Below, piece by piece: positions 1 to 8,137 of a DNA stretch of 64,000 nt. A program made the translations under genes and the position numbers. Every line of letters begins with the position of its first letter. Position 1 is the first letter of the stretch. Source of the DNA: Streptomyces sp. NBC_00442 (GTDB taxonomy: Bacteria > Actinomycetota > Actinomycetes > Streptomycetales > Streptomycetaceae); the NCBI RefSeq assembly GCF_036014195.1, contig NZ_CP107918.1:2666001-2730000 (forward strand), read 5' to 3'. The notes beneath the pieces are model-generated. The model was not told the DNA's origin. It saw only the letters and a program-made list of their open reading frames with translations, and did not search any database.

Positions 1-936
1 GCCTGGAAGATCGCCCCGGCGCTCGCCACCGGCAACACGGTCGTCCTGAAGCCCGCCGAGACCACGCCCCTCTCGGCGCTGTTCTTCGCGGACATCTGCC
101 GACAGGCGGGCCTGCCCAAGGGTGTCGTCAACATCCTTACGGGCTACGGCGACGCGGGCCAGGCCCTGGTCGAGCACGCGGACGTCAACAAGGTCGCCTT
201 CACCGGCTCGACCGCCGTCGGCAAGGCCATCGCCCGCTCGGTGGCCGGCACCGACAAGAAGGTCACCCTTGAGCTGGGCGGCAAGGGCGCCAACATCGTC
301 TTCGACGACGCCCCCATCGACCAGGCCGTCGAGGGCATCGTCACCGGCATCTTCTTCAACCAGGGCCAGGTCTGCTGCGCGGGCTCGCGCCTGCTCGTCC
401 AGGAGTCGATCCAGGACGAGCTGCTCGACTCGCTCAAGCGCCGTCTGTCCACGCTGCGCCTCGGTGACCCGCTGGACAAGAACACCGACATCGGCGCCAT
501 CAACTCCGCCGAGCAGCTGGCCCGTATCACCGCGCTCACCGAGACGGGCGAGGCGGAGGGCGCCGAGCGCTGGTCCGCCCCGTGCGAACTGCCCTCGGCC
601 GGTTACTGGTTCGCCCCGACGCTGTTCACCAACGTCACCCAGGCGCACACCATCGCCCGCGACGAGATCTTCGGCCCGGTCCTTTCCGTGCTGAGCTTCC
701 GCACCCCGGACGAGGCCGTCGCCAAGGCCAACAACAGCCAGTACGGCCTCTCGGCCGGCATCTGGACGGAGAAGGGCTCGCGCATCCTCGCGGTCGCGGG
801 CAAACTCCGCGCCGGAGTGGTGTGGGCCAACACGTTCAACAAGTTCGACCCGACCTCGCCGTTCGGCGGCTACAAGGAGTCGGGCTTCGGCCGCGAGGGC
901 GGCCGGCACGGCCTGGAGGGCTACCTCGATGTCTGA
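1..936 (+). CDS. Aldehyde dehydrogenase family protein (5' partial)
   Basis: NAD(P)-dependent aldehyde oxidation is the expected activity. The reading frame is open from base 1, so the N-terminus lies outside the window; 311 residues are visible. The catalytic core is present: the nucleotide-binding segment with KPAETTPLSA, the general-base glutamate in LELGGKG (about residue 91 of the visible part) and the nucleophilic cysteine in GQVCCAGSR (residue 125 or 126), followed by the conserved IFGPVLSV and PFGGYKESGFGREGG blocks. Its stop overlaps the next start by 8 bases (ATGTCTGA), so the two are co-translated. In Streptomyces this pair usually follows deoC, which would fit deoxyribose or acetaldehyde metabolism; that is inference because deoC is not in view. 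Confidence 0.93.
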   Translation, partial: AWKIAPALATGNTVVLKPAETTPLSALFFADICRQAGLPKGVVNILTGYGDAGQALVEHADVNKVAFTGSTAVGKAIARSVAGTDKKVTLELGGKGANIVFDDAPIDQAVEGIVTGIFFNQGQVCCAGSRLLVQESIQDELLDSLKRRLSTLRLGDPLDKNTDIGAINSAEQLARITALTETGEAEGAERWSAPCELPSAGYWFAPTLFTNVTQAHTIARDEIFGPVLSVLSFRTPDEAVAKANNSQYGLSAGIWTEKGSRILAVAGKLRAGVVWANTFNKFDPTSPFGGYKESGFGREGGRHGLEGYLDV

Positions 937-1822
937 GACTCCGACGCGGCTGAGCGTCTTCAAGACCTACAAGCTGTACGTGGGCGGGAAGTTCCCGCGT
1001 TCCGAGAGCGGCCGGGTGTACGAAGTGGTCGACAGCAAGGGCAAGTGGCGGGCCAACGCGCCCCTTTCGTCCCGCAAGGACGCGAGGGACGCGGTCGTCG
1101 CGGCCCGCAAGGCGTTCGGCGGCTGGTCCGGCGCGACCGCCTACAACCGCGGCCAGATCCTCTACCGCATCGCCGAGATGCTGGAGGGCCGCAAGGGCCA
1201 GTTCGTGCACGAGGTCGCCGACGCCGAGGGCCTCTCCAAGTCCAAGGCGGCCGCCGTCGTCGAGGCGGCGATCGACCGCTGGGTCTGGTACGCGGGCTGG
1301 ACCGACAAGATCGCCCAGGTCGTGGGCGGCGCCAACCCGGTCGCGGGCCCCTTCTTCAACCTCTCCACGCCCGAGCCGACCGGCGTGGTCACGGTCCTCG
1401 CCCCGCAGGAGTCGTCCTTCCTCGGCCTGGTCTCGGTCGTCGCGCCCGTCATCGCGACCGGCAACACCGCGGTCGTCATCGCCTCCGAGCAGGCCCCCCT
1501 GCCCGCGCTCTCACTGGGCGAGGTGCTCGCCACCTCCGACCTGCCGGGCGGCGTGGTCAACATCCTGTCCGGGAAGACGGCGGAGATCGCCGCGCCGCTC
1601 GCCGCGCACCAGGACGTCAACGCGATCGACCTGACGGGCGCGGGCGCCGAGCTCGCGCGCGACCTGGAGATCGCCGCGGCGGACAACCTCAAGCGCGTGC
1701 TGCGCGCCAAGGCCGTCGACTTCACCGCGGACCCGGGCACCGAGCGTCTCACCGCGTTCCTGGAGACCAAGACGGTCTGGCATCCGACGGGTTCGCTGGG
1801 CGCGTCCGGCTCCGCGTACTGA
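929..1822 (+). CDS. Half-length aldehyde dehydrogenase-like protein
   Basis: A 297-residue aldehyde dehydrogenase homologue carrying only the N-terminal half of the fold: a segment beginning KLYVGGKFPRSESGR, then PEPTGVVTVLAPQ and GNTAVVIASE, which correspond to the coenzyme-binding region. It ends near the usual position of the ELGGK glutamate, and neither that motif nor a catalytic cysteine motif is present (full-length enzymes are about 480 residues). It overlaps the complete upstream enzyme by 8 bases. The frame is clean with normal codon use, so it looks like a maintained partner subunit or structural paralogue rather than a decayed gene. It is unlikely to be active by itself. Confidence 0.9.
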   Translation: MSETPTRLSVFKTYKLYVGGKFPRSESGRVYEVVDSKGKWRANAPLSSRKDARDAVVAARKAFGGWSGATAYNRGQILYRIAEMLEGRKGQFVHEVADAEGLSKSKAAAVVEAAIDRWVWYAGWTDKIAQVVGGANPVAGPFFNLSTPEPTGVVTVLAPQESSFLGLVSVVAPVIATGNTAVVIASEQAPLPALSLGEVLATSDLPGGVVNILSGKTAEIAAPLAAHQDVNAIDLTGAGAELARDLEIAAADNLKRVLRAKAVDFTADPGTERLTAFLETKTVWHPTGSLGASGSAY

Positions 1823-1856
1823 CCGCGTACTGACCGCGTGCTGAGCGCGTGCTGAG
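1813..1856. repeat. Four 11-bp tandem repeats over a stop codon
   Basis: Units 1 and 2 are CGCGTACTGAC and units 3 and 4 are CGCGTGCTGAG, in perfect head-to-tail order. Unit 1 contains the stop codon of the half-length aldehyde dehydrogenase. Because the period is 11, each unit's TGA falls in a successive frame. Confidence 0.8.
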
Positions 1857-1910
1857 CCGTCGTACGGCACGGAGGGCGGCGTACGTCACGGAGGCCGCCG
1901 AGCCGTGCTG

Positions 1911-1940
1911 AAGGGCCCCGCCGAGAACGGCGGGGCCCTT
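1911..1940. terminator. Perfect 13-bp stem terminator, bidirectional
   Basis: AAGGGCCCCGCCG pairs perfectly with CGGCGGGGCCCTT around an AGAA loop. It sits between two convergent genes (aldehyde dehydrogenase on + and secreted protein on -) and can serve both. Confidence 0.85.
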
Positions 1941-1960
1941 CTTGCGTGTCCTTCGGCCGG

Positions 1961-2371
1961 TCAGCCCGGCAGCGCGCCGGTGACCCCGCCCACCACGGGG
2001 AGGTCCTTGAGGGCGGCGCCGCTCGTCAGGACGCCGGTCGCCGCGGTCGTCGACACCGGCTTGAAGTCGGCGACCTGGGTGGCGACTCCGTTGGTCAGCG
2101 GGTCGACGCCGGTGTTGGCCAGCGGGTCGAGCCGCAGACCCGTCAGCGGCCCGACGGCGTGGCCGACCGACCCGGTCAGGCCCTGCACGCCCGCCGCGAG
2201 GTCGTTGGCGGTCGCGCTGTGGCCGAGCGCGGACGCGGGGAGCGGCGCGGCCTGGGCTGCCGTGCCCGCGCCGGCGAGGGCCGCGCCGGCCGCGGTGACG
2301 GTGAGCCCGGCGCGCAGCAGTGCCCGGCGGCGCCGGGCGCCGGCCGGGTTGGGGGCCTCGTGATGTCCCAT
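1961..2371 (-). CDS. Small secreted protein, unknown function
   Basis: A 136-residue protein with an export signal: a positive N-region (GARRRRALLRAG), a hydrophobic Ala/Gly/Val stretch and a probable cleavage site near AQAA-APL. The mature part is Leu/Gly/Val-rich with repeated GLTG and LTNG patterns and no recognisable catalytic motif. The ATG at 2371 is chosen because the signal peptide starts there; an in-frame start at 2515 would add a non-coding-like extension overlapping the divergent kinase. It resembles the small secreted protein at 8932-9228 in style. Function is not known. Confidence 0.75.
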   Translation of the reverse strand: MGHHEAPNPAGARRRRALLRAGLTVTAAGAALAGAGTAAQAAPLPASALGHSATANDLAAGVQGLTGSVGHAVGPLTGLRLDPLANTGVDPLTNGVATQVADFKPVSTTAATGVLTSGAALKDLPVVGGVTGALPG

Positions 2372-2505
2372 GGGGTTCCCACTCACTCTCGTACGGTGTG
2401 GAGCGTAATCACGCGATCGCGAAGCGTAGTTGAGATGTGATGCTCGATACCAACGGCGTCCCGGAGGGGTCCCACGCACGGGTGCATGGCCCACACTGGT
2501 GACCC

Positions 2506-3135
2506 GTGAGTTCATCTGCCATTGTGACGCGCGTCGTTCTGCTCTCGGGGCCCTCCGGCTCCGGCAAGTCGTCCCTCGCGGCGCGCGCGGGCCTGCCCGT
2601 ACTGCGCCTCGACGACTTCTACAAGGAGGGCGACGACCCGACCCTGCCGGTGGTGACGGGCAGTTCGGACATCGACTGGGACTCCCCGCTGTCCTGGGAC
2701 GCCGACGCGGCGGTCCGGGCCATCGTCGAGCTGTGCGACACGGGACGCACCGCGGTGCCCGTCTACTCGATCGCGACGAGCTCCATCACCGGCGCCACCG
2801 AGCTCGGCATCGGCCGCACCCCGCTCTTCGTCGCGGAGGGCATCTTCGCCGCCGACATCGTCACCCGCTGCCAGGAACTCGGGGTGCTCGCGGACGCGAT
2901 CTGTCTGCGCGGCCGCCCTTCCACGACCTTCCGCCGCAGGCTGCTGCGCGATCTGCGGGAGGGCCGCAAGTCGGTGGCGTTCCTGCTGCGCCGCGGCTGG
3001 CGCCTCATGCGCGCCGAGCGTGCGATCGTCGCCCGCCAGTCGGCGCTCGGCGCGCACCCCTGCGACAAGCGGGAGGCGCTCGGCCGCATCGCCGGGGCGG
3101 CCGCGGGCCGCTCCCGCACGGCGGCCGCGGCCTAG
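2506..3135 (+). CDS. Uridine kinase-like P-loop kinase
   Basis: A 209-residue P-loop kinase expected to phosphorylate uridine or cytidine with ATP/GTP in pyrimidine salvage. Walker A is GPSGSGKSS near residues 15-23, followed by RLDDFYKEGDDP, the phosphate-acceptor region typical of uridine kinases, and by IDWDSPLSWD. A GTG start directly follows a possible -10 (CACACT at 2491-2496), so the mRNA may be leaderless. It is divergent from the secreted protein and convergent with sigQ. Nearby add, deoA and cdd make a nucleoside role sensible, but substrate specificity is inferred. Confidence 0.85.
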   Translation: MSSSAIVTRVVLLSGPSGSGKSSLAARAGLPVLRLDDFYKEGDDPTLPVVTGSSDIDWDSPLSWDADAAVRAIVELCDTGRTAVPVYSIATSSITGATELGIGRTPLFVAEGIFAADIVTRCQELGVLADAICLRGRPSTTFRRRLLRDLREGRKSVAFLLRRGWRLMRAERAIVARQSALGAHPCDKREALGRIAGAAAGRSRTAAAA

Positions 3136-3209
3136 GTCGTGTCGTCGAAGTCCCGCCCGGCCGGCTCCGCCCGCATATACAGATCCGCCCGCATCCGTGC
3201 GGGCACGAC

Positions 3210-3240
3210 GAAGCGGCGGGGCCGATGGCCCCCCCGCTTC
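3210..3240. terminator. Hairpin between convergent udk-like gene and sigQ
   Basis: GAAGCGGCGGGGCC and GGCCCCCCCGCTTC pair over 14 positions with one mismatch around a GAT loop. It is placed midway between the ends of two convergent genes. Confidence 0.75.
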
Positions 3241-3312
3241 CCCCCGTACCCCCCGTACCCCGCGCGGGGTCCCCGTGTCCCCCGTGGACCCCGCGTCCCC
3301 TCCCCCGGGCCT

Positions 3313-4095
3313 TCAGGCCACCAGCTCGCCGAAGGACTCCTCCTCGTCACGGCCGAAGCTGAGGACGTCGTCCTCGCGCAGCCGGCGCAGCGAGCGCCAG
3401 ATGCTGGACTTCACCGTGCCGACACTGATGTCCAGTATGTCCGCGATCTCCGGGTCGGTACGCCCCTCGTAGTAGCGCAGGACCAGCATCGTGCGCTGCG
3501 TCTCGGGAAGGCGGGCCAGCGCCTGCCAGAGCACCGCGCGCAGTTCGGTGCCGCGCATCGCGTCCGTGTCGCCCGCCGTCTCGGGCAGCTCCTCGGTCGG
3601 GTACTCGTTGAGCTTGCGCCGGCGCCAGGCGCTGATGTGCAGATTGGTCATGGTGCGGCGCAGGTAGCCGCCGACCGCCGCCTTGTCACTGATGCGGTCC
3701 CAGGCGCGGTAGGTGGAGAACAGCGCGCTCTGCAGCAGGTCCTCCGCCTCGAAGCGGTCGCCGGTCAAGTGGTAGGCGGTGGCGTACAGGGAGGCGCGGC
3801 GCTCCTGGACGTAGGCGGTGAACTCCGCCTCCGACGCGGTGGCCGGCTCCCCCGAGCCCTCCCGGTACGCCGCCTCCCCGGTTCCCCCCGGATTGTTGCC
3901 CGCGGCCGGAACCGCGGGAGCGTCGAGCACCGTCATGTAGGGCACGAGCCCCTGCTGTGCCGACGACGAGTGCTGACGTCCGGCGCTGCGAGCGCACCCC
4001 CGCATGCTCGCGGCACCGGACTTCTCGGTGCTCCGTACGACGTCGTGGAGACGCGTCACAACTGCGCCGGAGTTGGTGCTGTGCAGTGCGTTCAT
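3313..4095 (-). CDS. sigQ: ECF (SigE-type) RNA polymerase sigma factor SigQ
   Basis: A 260-residue ECF sigma factor. Region 2 is seen around residues 95-145 (TAYHLTGDRFEAEDLLQ, STYRAWDRI, YLRRTMTNLHISAWRRRK) and region 4 around 190-245 (RLPETQRTMLVLRYYEGRTD, then DILDISVGTVKSSIWRSLRRL). The first 85 residues are a low-complexity extension. The gene is divergent from afsQ1 and shares its 184-bp intergenic region, which holds an AfsQ1-type site. In S. coelicolor sigQ lies next to afsQ1-afsQ2 and is under AfsQ1 control; identification here rests on that arrangement and the sequence. It acts in antibiotic and nitrogen-linked regulation (family knowledge). Confidence 0.92.
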   Translation of the reverse strand: MNALHSTNSGAVVTRLHDVVRSTEKSGAASMRGCARSAGRQHSSSAQQGLVPYMTVLDAPAVPAAGNNPGGTGEAAYREGSGEPATASEAEFTAYVQERRASLYATAYHLTGDRFEAEDLLQSALFSTYRAWDRISDKAAVGGYLRRTMTNLHISAWRRRKLNEYPTEELPETAGDTDAMRGTELRAVLWQALARLPETQRTMLVLRYYEGRTDPEIADILDISVGTVKSSIWRSLRRLREDDVLSFGRDEEESFGELVA

Positions 4096-4191
4096 CTCGC
4101 GCCCCCCGTCGGGTGGAGTCTGTGTTTCATCGGCGTGCTTGGTTACGAGGAAGAGCCTGCACGGGCAGTTTCATGGGGTTGTCCGCCAAGT

Positions 4192-4207
4192 GTCACGAGC
4201 CTGTCAC
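4192..4207. promoter_or_regulatory. AfsQ1 binding site, GTCAC-N6-GTCAC
   Basis: Two GTCAC half-sites separated by exactly six bases (GAGCCT) match the published AfsQ1 consensus GTnAC-n6-GTnAC. The site lies between the divergent sigQ and afsQ1 starts, consistent with control of sigQ and autoregulation. Confidence 0.8.
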
Positions 4208-4279
4208 AGGGGCCTGTGAACGGGGTGGCGCGGGTCAGGGGCCGGACGGGGGTCGTGCTCATCTCCCCCATGGGCCAGA

Positions 4280-4966
4280 ATGACCTCCGTGCCTTTCCTG
4301 TTGCTGATCGAGGACGACGACGCCATCCGCACGGCCCTCGAACTCTCCCTGTCACGCCAGGGCCACCGTGTGGCCACCGCGGCGACGGGAGAGGACGGTC
4401 TGAAACTGCTGCGCGAGCAGCGGCCGGACCTGATCGTGCTGGATGTGATGCTGCCCGGGATCGACGGTTTCGAGGTGTGCCGCCGGATCCGGCGCACCGA
4501 CCAGCTGCCGATCATTTTGCTGACCGCGCGCAACGACGACATCGATGTGGTGGTGGGCCTCGAATCCGGGGCCGACGACTACGTTGTCAAGCCGGTCCAG
4601 GGGCGGGTGCTCGACGCCCGGATCCGGGCGGTGCTGCGCCGCGGAGAACGGGAGGCCACCGACTCGGCGGCGTTCGGCAGCGTGGTGATCGACCGGGCCG
4701 CGATGACCGTCACCAAGAACGGCGAGGACCTCCAACTCACGCCCACCGAGCTGCGGTTGCTGCTCGAACTGAGCCGCAGGCCCGGCCAGGCGCTGTCCCG
4801 TCAGCAGCTGCTCAGGCTCGTCTGGGAGCACGACTACCTCGGCGACTCCCGGCTCGTCGACGCCTGTGTGCAGCGGCTGCGCGCCAAGGTCGAGGACGTG
4901 CCGTCGTCGCCGACCCTGATCCGTACGGTCCGCGGCGTCGGCTACCGCCTGGACACCCCGTCGTGA
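4280..4966 (+). CDS. afsQ1: Two-component response regulator AfsQ1
   Basis: An OmpR/PhoB-type response regulator of 228 residues. The receiver domain spans about residues 5-120, with acidic pocket IEDDDA, phospho-acceptor aspartate in LIVLDVMLPG and the switch Thr and Lys in LLTARN and VVKPVQ. The winged-helix DNA-binding domain covers about 130-226 (LTPTELRLLLELSRRPGQ, TVRGVGYRL). The ATG at 4280 gives the longest protein; the in-frame GTG at 4289 would give MPFLLLIEDDD, closer to the usual AfsQ1 N-terminus. Neither has a clear Shine-Dalgarno sequence. It is followed after 40 bp by its sensor kinase. Confidence 0.94.
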   Translation: MTSVPFLLLIEDDDAIRTALELSLSRQGHRVATAATGEDGLKLLREQRPDLIVLDVMLPGIDGFEVCRRIRRTDQLPIILLTARNDDIDVVVGLESGADDYVVKPVQGRVLDARIRAVLRRGEREATDSAAFGSVVIDRAAMTVTKNGEDLQLTPTELRLLLELSRRPGQALSRQQLLRLVWEHDYLGDSRLVDACVQRLRAKVEDVPSSPTLIRTVRGVGYRLDTPS

Positions 4967-5006
4967 ATCCGTCGCACCGTCCCCGTCCCCCCGAGAAGCA
5001 GGGCAA

Positions 5007-6512
5007 GTGAAGCGAGCCGTACTCGCCGGTCTGCGCTGGACCAGTCTGCGTCTGCGGCTCGTCGTCGTGTTCGCGCTCGTCGCGCTCACCGCCGCCGTCT
5101 CCGCGTCCGGCATCGCGTACTGGCTCAACCGCGAAGCCGTACTGGTCCGTACGCAGGACTCGGCGCTCAATGACTTCCGCCAGGGCATGCAGAACCGGGC
5201 CGCCTCCCTTCCGCTCCAGCCGACCGAGCACGACCTCCAGGTGGCCGCGCAGCAGATGGCGGACAGCTCCAACTCCCGTTACAACGTGGTGCTCGTGGAC
5301 GAGCGCGCGCCGGGCAAGCCGATCGTGGGCGCCTCCAGCCTCGACGACTTCACGCTCGACGACGTCCCCGCGTCCTTGCAGGAAGCGGTCACGAAGAAGC
5401 AGAAGGTCACCCAGGCCAACGCCTACCCGTACCACCTGTTCTGGCAGCGGATCACCCTGCACGGCCGTCCGTACCTGGTCGGCGGCACGAAGGTCATCGG
5501 CGCCGGTCCGACCGGCTACATGCTGGCCCCGCTCGACCAGGAGCGGCGCGACCTCAACTCCCTCGCCTGGTCCCTCGGCATCGCCACCTTCCTCGCACTG
5601 CTCGCCTCCGCGCTGCTCGCGCAGGCCGCCGCGACCACCGTGCTGCGGCCCGTCCAGCGGCTCGGGGACGCGGCGCGCCGGCTCGGCGAGGGCAAGCTCG
5701 ACACCCGTCTGAGGGTCTCCGGGACCGATGAACTCGCCGATCTGTCAAGGACGTTCAACCGCACGGCCGAGAACCTGGAGAAGAAGGTCACCGACATGAG
5801 CGCGCGCGAGGAGGCGAGCCGCCGTTTCGTCGCCGACATGTCGCACGAGCTGCGTACGCCGCTGACCGCGCTGACCGCCGTCGCCGAGGTCCTCGAAGAG
5901 GAGGAGGACAGCCTCGACCCGATGATCGCGCCCGCGGTGCGGCTCGTGGTCTCCGAGACGCGGCGGCTGAACATCCTGGTGGAGAACCTGATGGAGGTGA
6001 CCCGCTTCGACGCGGGCACCGCCCGCCTCGTCCTGGACGACGTGGACATCGCCGATCAGATCACCGCCTGCATCGACACCCGGGCCTGGCTGGACGCCGT
6101 CGAACTCGACGCGGAGCGCGGCATCATGGCCCGCCTCGACCCGCGCCGCCTGGACGTGGTGCTCGCCAACCTGATCGGCAATGCCCTCAAGCACGGCGGC
6201 TCCCCGGTGCGGGTCGCGGTCCGTGTCGAGGGCGATGAGCTGGTCATCGCGGTACGCGACCACGGACCGGGCATCCCCGAGGACGTGCTGCCGCACGTCT
6301 TCGACCGGTTCTACAAGGCCAGCGCCTCGCGGCCGCGCTCGGAGGGCAGCGGGCTCGGCCTGTCCATCGCGATGGAGAACGCACACATTCACGGCGGCGA
6401 CATCAGCGCCGCCAACTCGCCCGAGGGCGGCGCCGTTTTCGTGCTGCGCCTTCCCCTGGACGCCACCCCGCCCGCCGGCCCCGAGACGCCGGAAGGAGGC
6501 ACGGAGCAGTGA
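5007..6512 (+). CDS. afsQ2: Sensor histidine kinase AfsQ2
   Basis: A 501-residue membrane sensor kinase that phosphorylates AfsQ1. An N-terminal membrane segment (LRLVVVFALVALTAAVSASG) and a second one near residues 185-205 (IATFLALLASALLA) bracket an extracytoplasmic sensor region of about 145 residues. A HAMP linker follows, then HisKA with the phospho-acceptor histidine in DMSHELRTPLTAL, and HATPase with the N box (NLIGNALKHGG), G1 (DHGPGIPED) and G2 (GSGLGLS). The start is a GTG. Its stop overlaps the downstream lipoprotein start (GTGA), indicating an afsQ1-afsQ2-lipoprotein operon. Confidence 0.94.
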   Translation: MKRAVLAGLRWTSLRLRLVVVFALVALTAAVSASGIAYWLNREAVLVRTQDSALNDFRQGMQNRAASLPLQPTEHDLQVAAQQMADSSNSRYNVVLVDERAPGKPIVGASSLDDFTLDDVPASLQEAVTKKQKVTQANAYPYHLFWQRITLHGRPYLVGGTKVIGAGPTGYMLAPLDQERRDLNSLAWSLGIATFLALLASALLAQAAATTVLRPVQRLGDAARRLGEGKLDTRLRVSGTDELADLSRTFNRTAENLEKKVTDMSAREEASRRFVADMSHELRTPLTALTAVAEVLEEEEDSLDPMIAPAVRLVVSETRRLNILVENLMEVTRFDAGTARLVLDDVDIADQITACIDTRAWLDAVELDAERGIMARLDPRRLDVVLANLIGNALKHGGSPVRVAVRVEGDELVIAVRDHGPGIPEDVLPHVFDRFYKASASRPRSEGSGLGLSIAMENAHIHGGDISAANSPEGGAVFVLRLPLDATPPAGPETPEGGTEQ

Positions 6513-7138
6513 GAGGACGTGTCCACCGGACAGCCGCCGTGCTGGCCGGGCTGCTCGCGCTGACCGCCACCGGCGGCTGCGGCATCCGCCCCACCTCCGT
6601 GCCCGTCGACGCGGGCCCGGCTCCGTCGAGGGTGGCGTGCACGGTCCCGCAGAACGCCATGACCCCGCAGTTCGAGGGGGTCACCGTCGAGGTCTATCTG
6701 GTGTGCGGCGCCCAGTTGGTCACGGCGGAGCGTTCGGTGCGCGTCCCCGAGAACAAGGGCACGGCCGACCGGGTGCGCTTCGCGCAGACGCTGCTGGACG
6801 AGCTCATCGCCCAGCCGTCGGACGCCGAGAAGGACGCCGGGTACACCACGGAGGTCAAGGGCCCGCTCACCGTCACCGCGGCCCGTGCCCATGACCCGGC
6901 CGGCGCCCTGCGGCTGAGCCGCGAGCCCGACGACCTGTCGGCGCTCGCGCTGTCGCAGGTGGTGTGCACGTACGCGGAGAACACCCCGGCCGCGCCCGGC
7001 ACCCAGCAGGTGCTGCTCGGCGGCCCCGGCGAGGACCCGGCGCGCGGCTACACCTGCACCTCCGAGATGAAGTCCCGTCCGGACAACGCGGCCACCCTCG
7101 GCGAGATCCCCGCGCCCCTGCGGTCGCCGGGCTCCTAG
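6509..7138 (+). CDS. AfsQ-operon lipoprotein
   Basis: A 209-residue lipoprotein with a positive N-terminus, a hydrophobic stretch and a lipobox ending TATGGC (Cys about residue 24). It overlaps afsQ2 by 4 bases, so it is translated with the sensor kinase. It carries a GerMN-like length but no motif I can assign with certainty; four further cysteines (in RVACTV, LVCGAQ, VVCTYA and YTCTSE) suggest two disulfides. A role in signal sensing by AfsQ2 at the membrane surface is plausible from the operon alone. Confidence 0.85.
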   Translation: MRGRVHRTAAVLAGLLALTATGGCGIRPTSVPVDAGPAPSRVACTVPQNAMTPQFEGVTVEVYLVCGAQLVTAERSVRVPENKGTADRVRFAQTLLDELIAQPSDAEKDAGYTTEVKGPLTVTAARAHDPAGALRLSREPDDLSALALSQVVCTYAENTPAAPGTQQVLLGGPGEDPARGYTCTSEMKSRPDNAATLGEIPAPLRSPGS

Positions 7139-7269
7139 GATCGGTACGGCGGCCGTGCGCGGGGCGGGGGCGGCCGCCGTCGACGTGGCGGCCCCGGGCG
7201 CGGGTGTGACGCGTCACGCACCCGGAATCTCCCGGGACCGGCGGAACCGTTCGCGGCGCGGGCCGCGTC

Positions 7270-7830
7270 TTGGGCAGCGTGCAGCAGCATCATGGTCAGG
7301 ACGGCAGCGCCGTCATCCGGTTCCGCGTGGCGGGATGTGTGCTCCTCCTCGCCCATCTGCTGCTCGTGGCATGGGTCACGCTGAGGCCGCGGGACGTGAT
7401 GTGGGTGACGGCCACCAATCTCACGCCGTTCGCCGGCATCAAGGCCGACCTCGCGCTCGGCCCCCTGGAGGCGGCCCACCGGATCGGCGAGGGCCTGCTG
7501 CTCCTTGCCCCGCTGGGGATACTGCTCCCCCTGGCCGGCGGGCGGCTCTCCGTCTCGCCGTTCGCCTCGCTGGTACGCACCGTCCTGGCCGGGGCGCTGA
7601 TCTCGCTCGGCATCGCGCTGCTCCAGACGTCGGTGCCGGGGCAGGTGCCCGATGTGGACGCGCTGCTCCTGAACACGGCGGGCGTGGCCCTCGCGCACCT
7701 CGCGGTGGTGCCGGCGGGCCGGCGGGGCATCCGCCGCAGGAACCAGCGCGTGAGCCCCGCGCCCGTCCTTCGGGAGGACTCCCCTCAGGGACGTACCCCG
7801 ACGATTCCCAGGGTCGGTATCGCCCCGTAG
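7270..7830 (+). CDS. VanZ family membrane protein
   Basis: A 186-residue membrane protein with about four hydrophobic segments (CVLLLAHLLLVAWVTL, LLLLAPLGILLPLAG, TVLAGALISLGIALLQT, LLLNTAGVALAHL). The pattern NLTPFAG, a LLLLAPLG segment and the DVDALLLNTAGV block are typical of VanZ-like proteins. VanZ proteins are linked to low-level glycopeptide resistance but most members have unknown function. The first possible start is TTG 7270; GTG 7279 is a good alternative. The C-terminal 35 residues are basic and Pro-rich. Confidence 0.82.
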   Translation: MGSVQQHHGQDGSAVIRFRVAGCVLLLAHLLLVAWVTLRPRDVMWVTATNLTPFAGIKADLALGPLEAAHRIGEGLLLLAPLGILLPLAGGRLSVSPFASLVRTVLAGALISLGIALLQTSVPGQVPDVDALLLNTAGVALAHLAVVPAGRRGIRRRNQRVSPAPVLREDSPQGRTPTIPRVGIAP

Positions 7831-7924
7831 CCCGACGCCCCGTGCGGCGGCGGGCGCGACCATGGACACATCGCGAGGGAGTCCACGCAGAGCGGCTCCC
7901 CTCCAGCTCCCGAAGGAGCCTTCC

Positions 7925-8128
7925 ATGAGCGCCCCTCTCATCCGCCCCACCGAAGGCCGCAGGATCGGCGGGGTGTGCGCCGCACTGGCACGGCGCTTCG
8001 GCACCTCCGCCACGACGATGCGCGTGATCTTCCTCGTGTCGTGCCTGCTGCCGGGACCGCAGTTCGTGGTCTATCTGGCGATGTGGGCGCTGATCCCCGC
8101 CGAGAAGTCGCCGCGCGCCGCCTGGTAG
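7925..8128 (+). CDS. PspC domain protein
   Basis: A 67-residue protein that is essentially one PspC domain: RIGGVCAALARRFG followed by a single membrane segment (MRVIFLVSCLLPGPQFVVYLAMWALI) and ending IPAEKS. An AAGGAG ribosome site 7 bases before ATG 7925 fixes the start. PspC proteins act in envelope-stress responses or as toxin-like membrane proteins in other bacteria; no partner psp gene is adjacent, so the role here is unassigned. Confidence 0.88.
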   Translation: MSAPLIRPTEGRRIGGVCAALARRFGTSATTMRVIFLVSCLLPGPQFVVYLAMWALIPAEKSPRAAW

Positions 8129-8137
8129 TGCCGGCGC

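Noticed and set aside
2412..2421. Palindrome CGCGATCGCG upstream of the secreted protein and uridine kinase genes
   Set aside because: Short GC-rich palindromes are common by chance here and no second copy near related genes was found.
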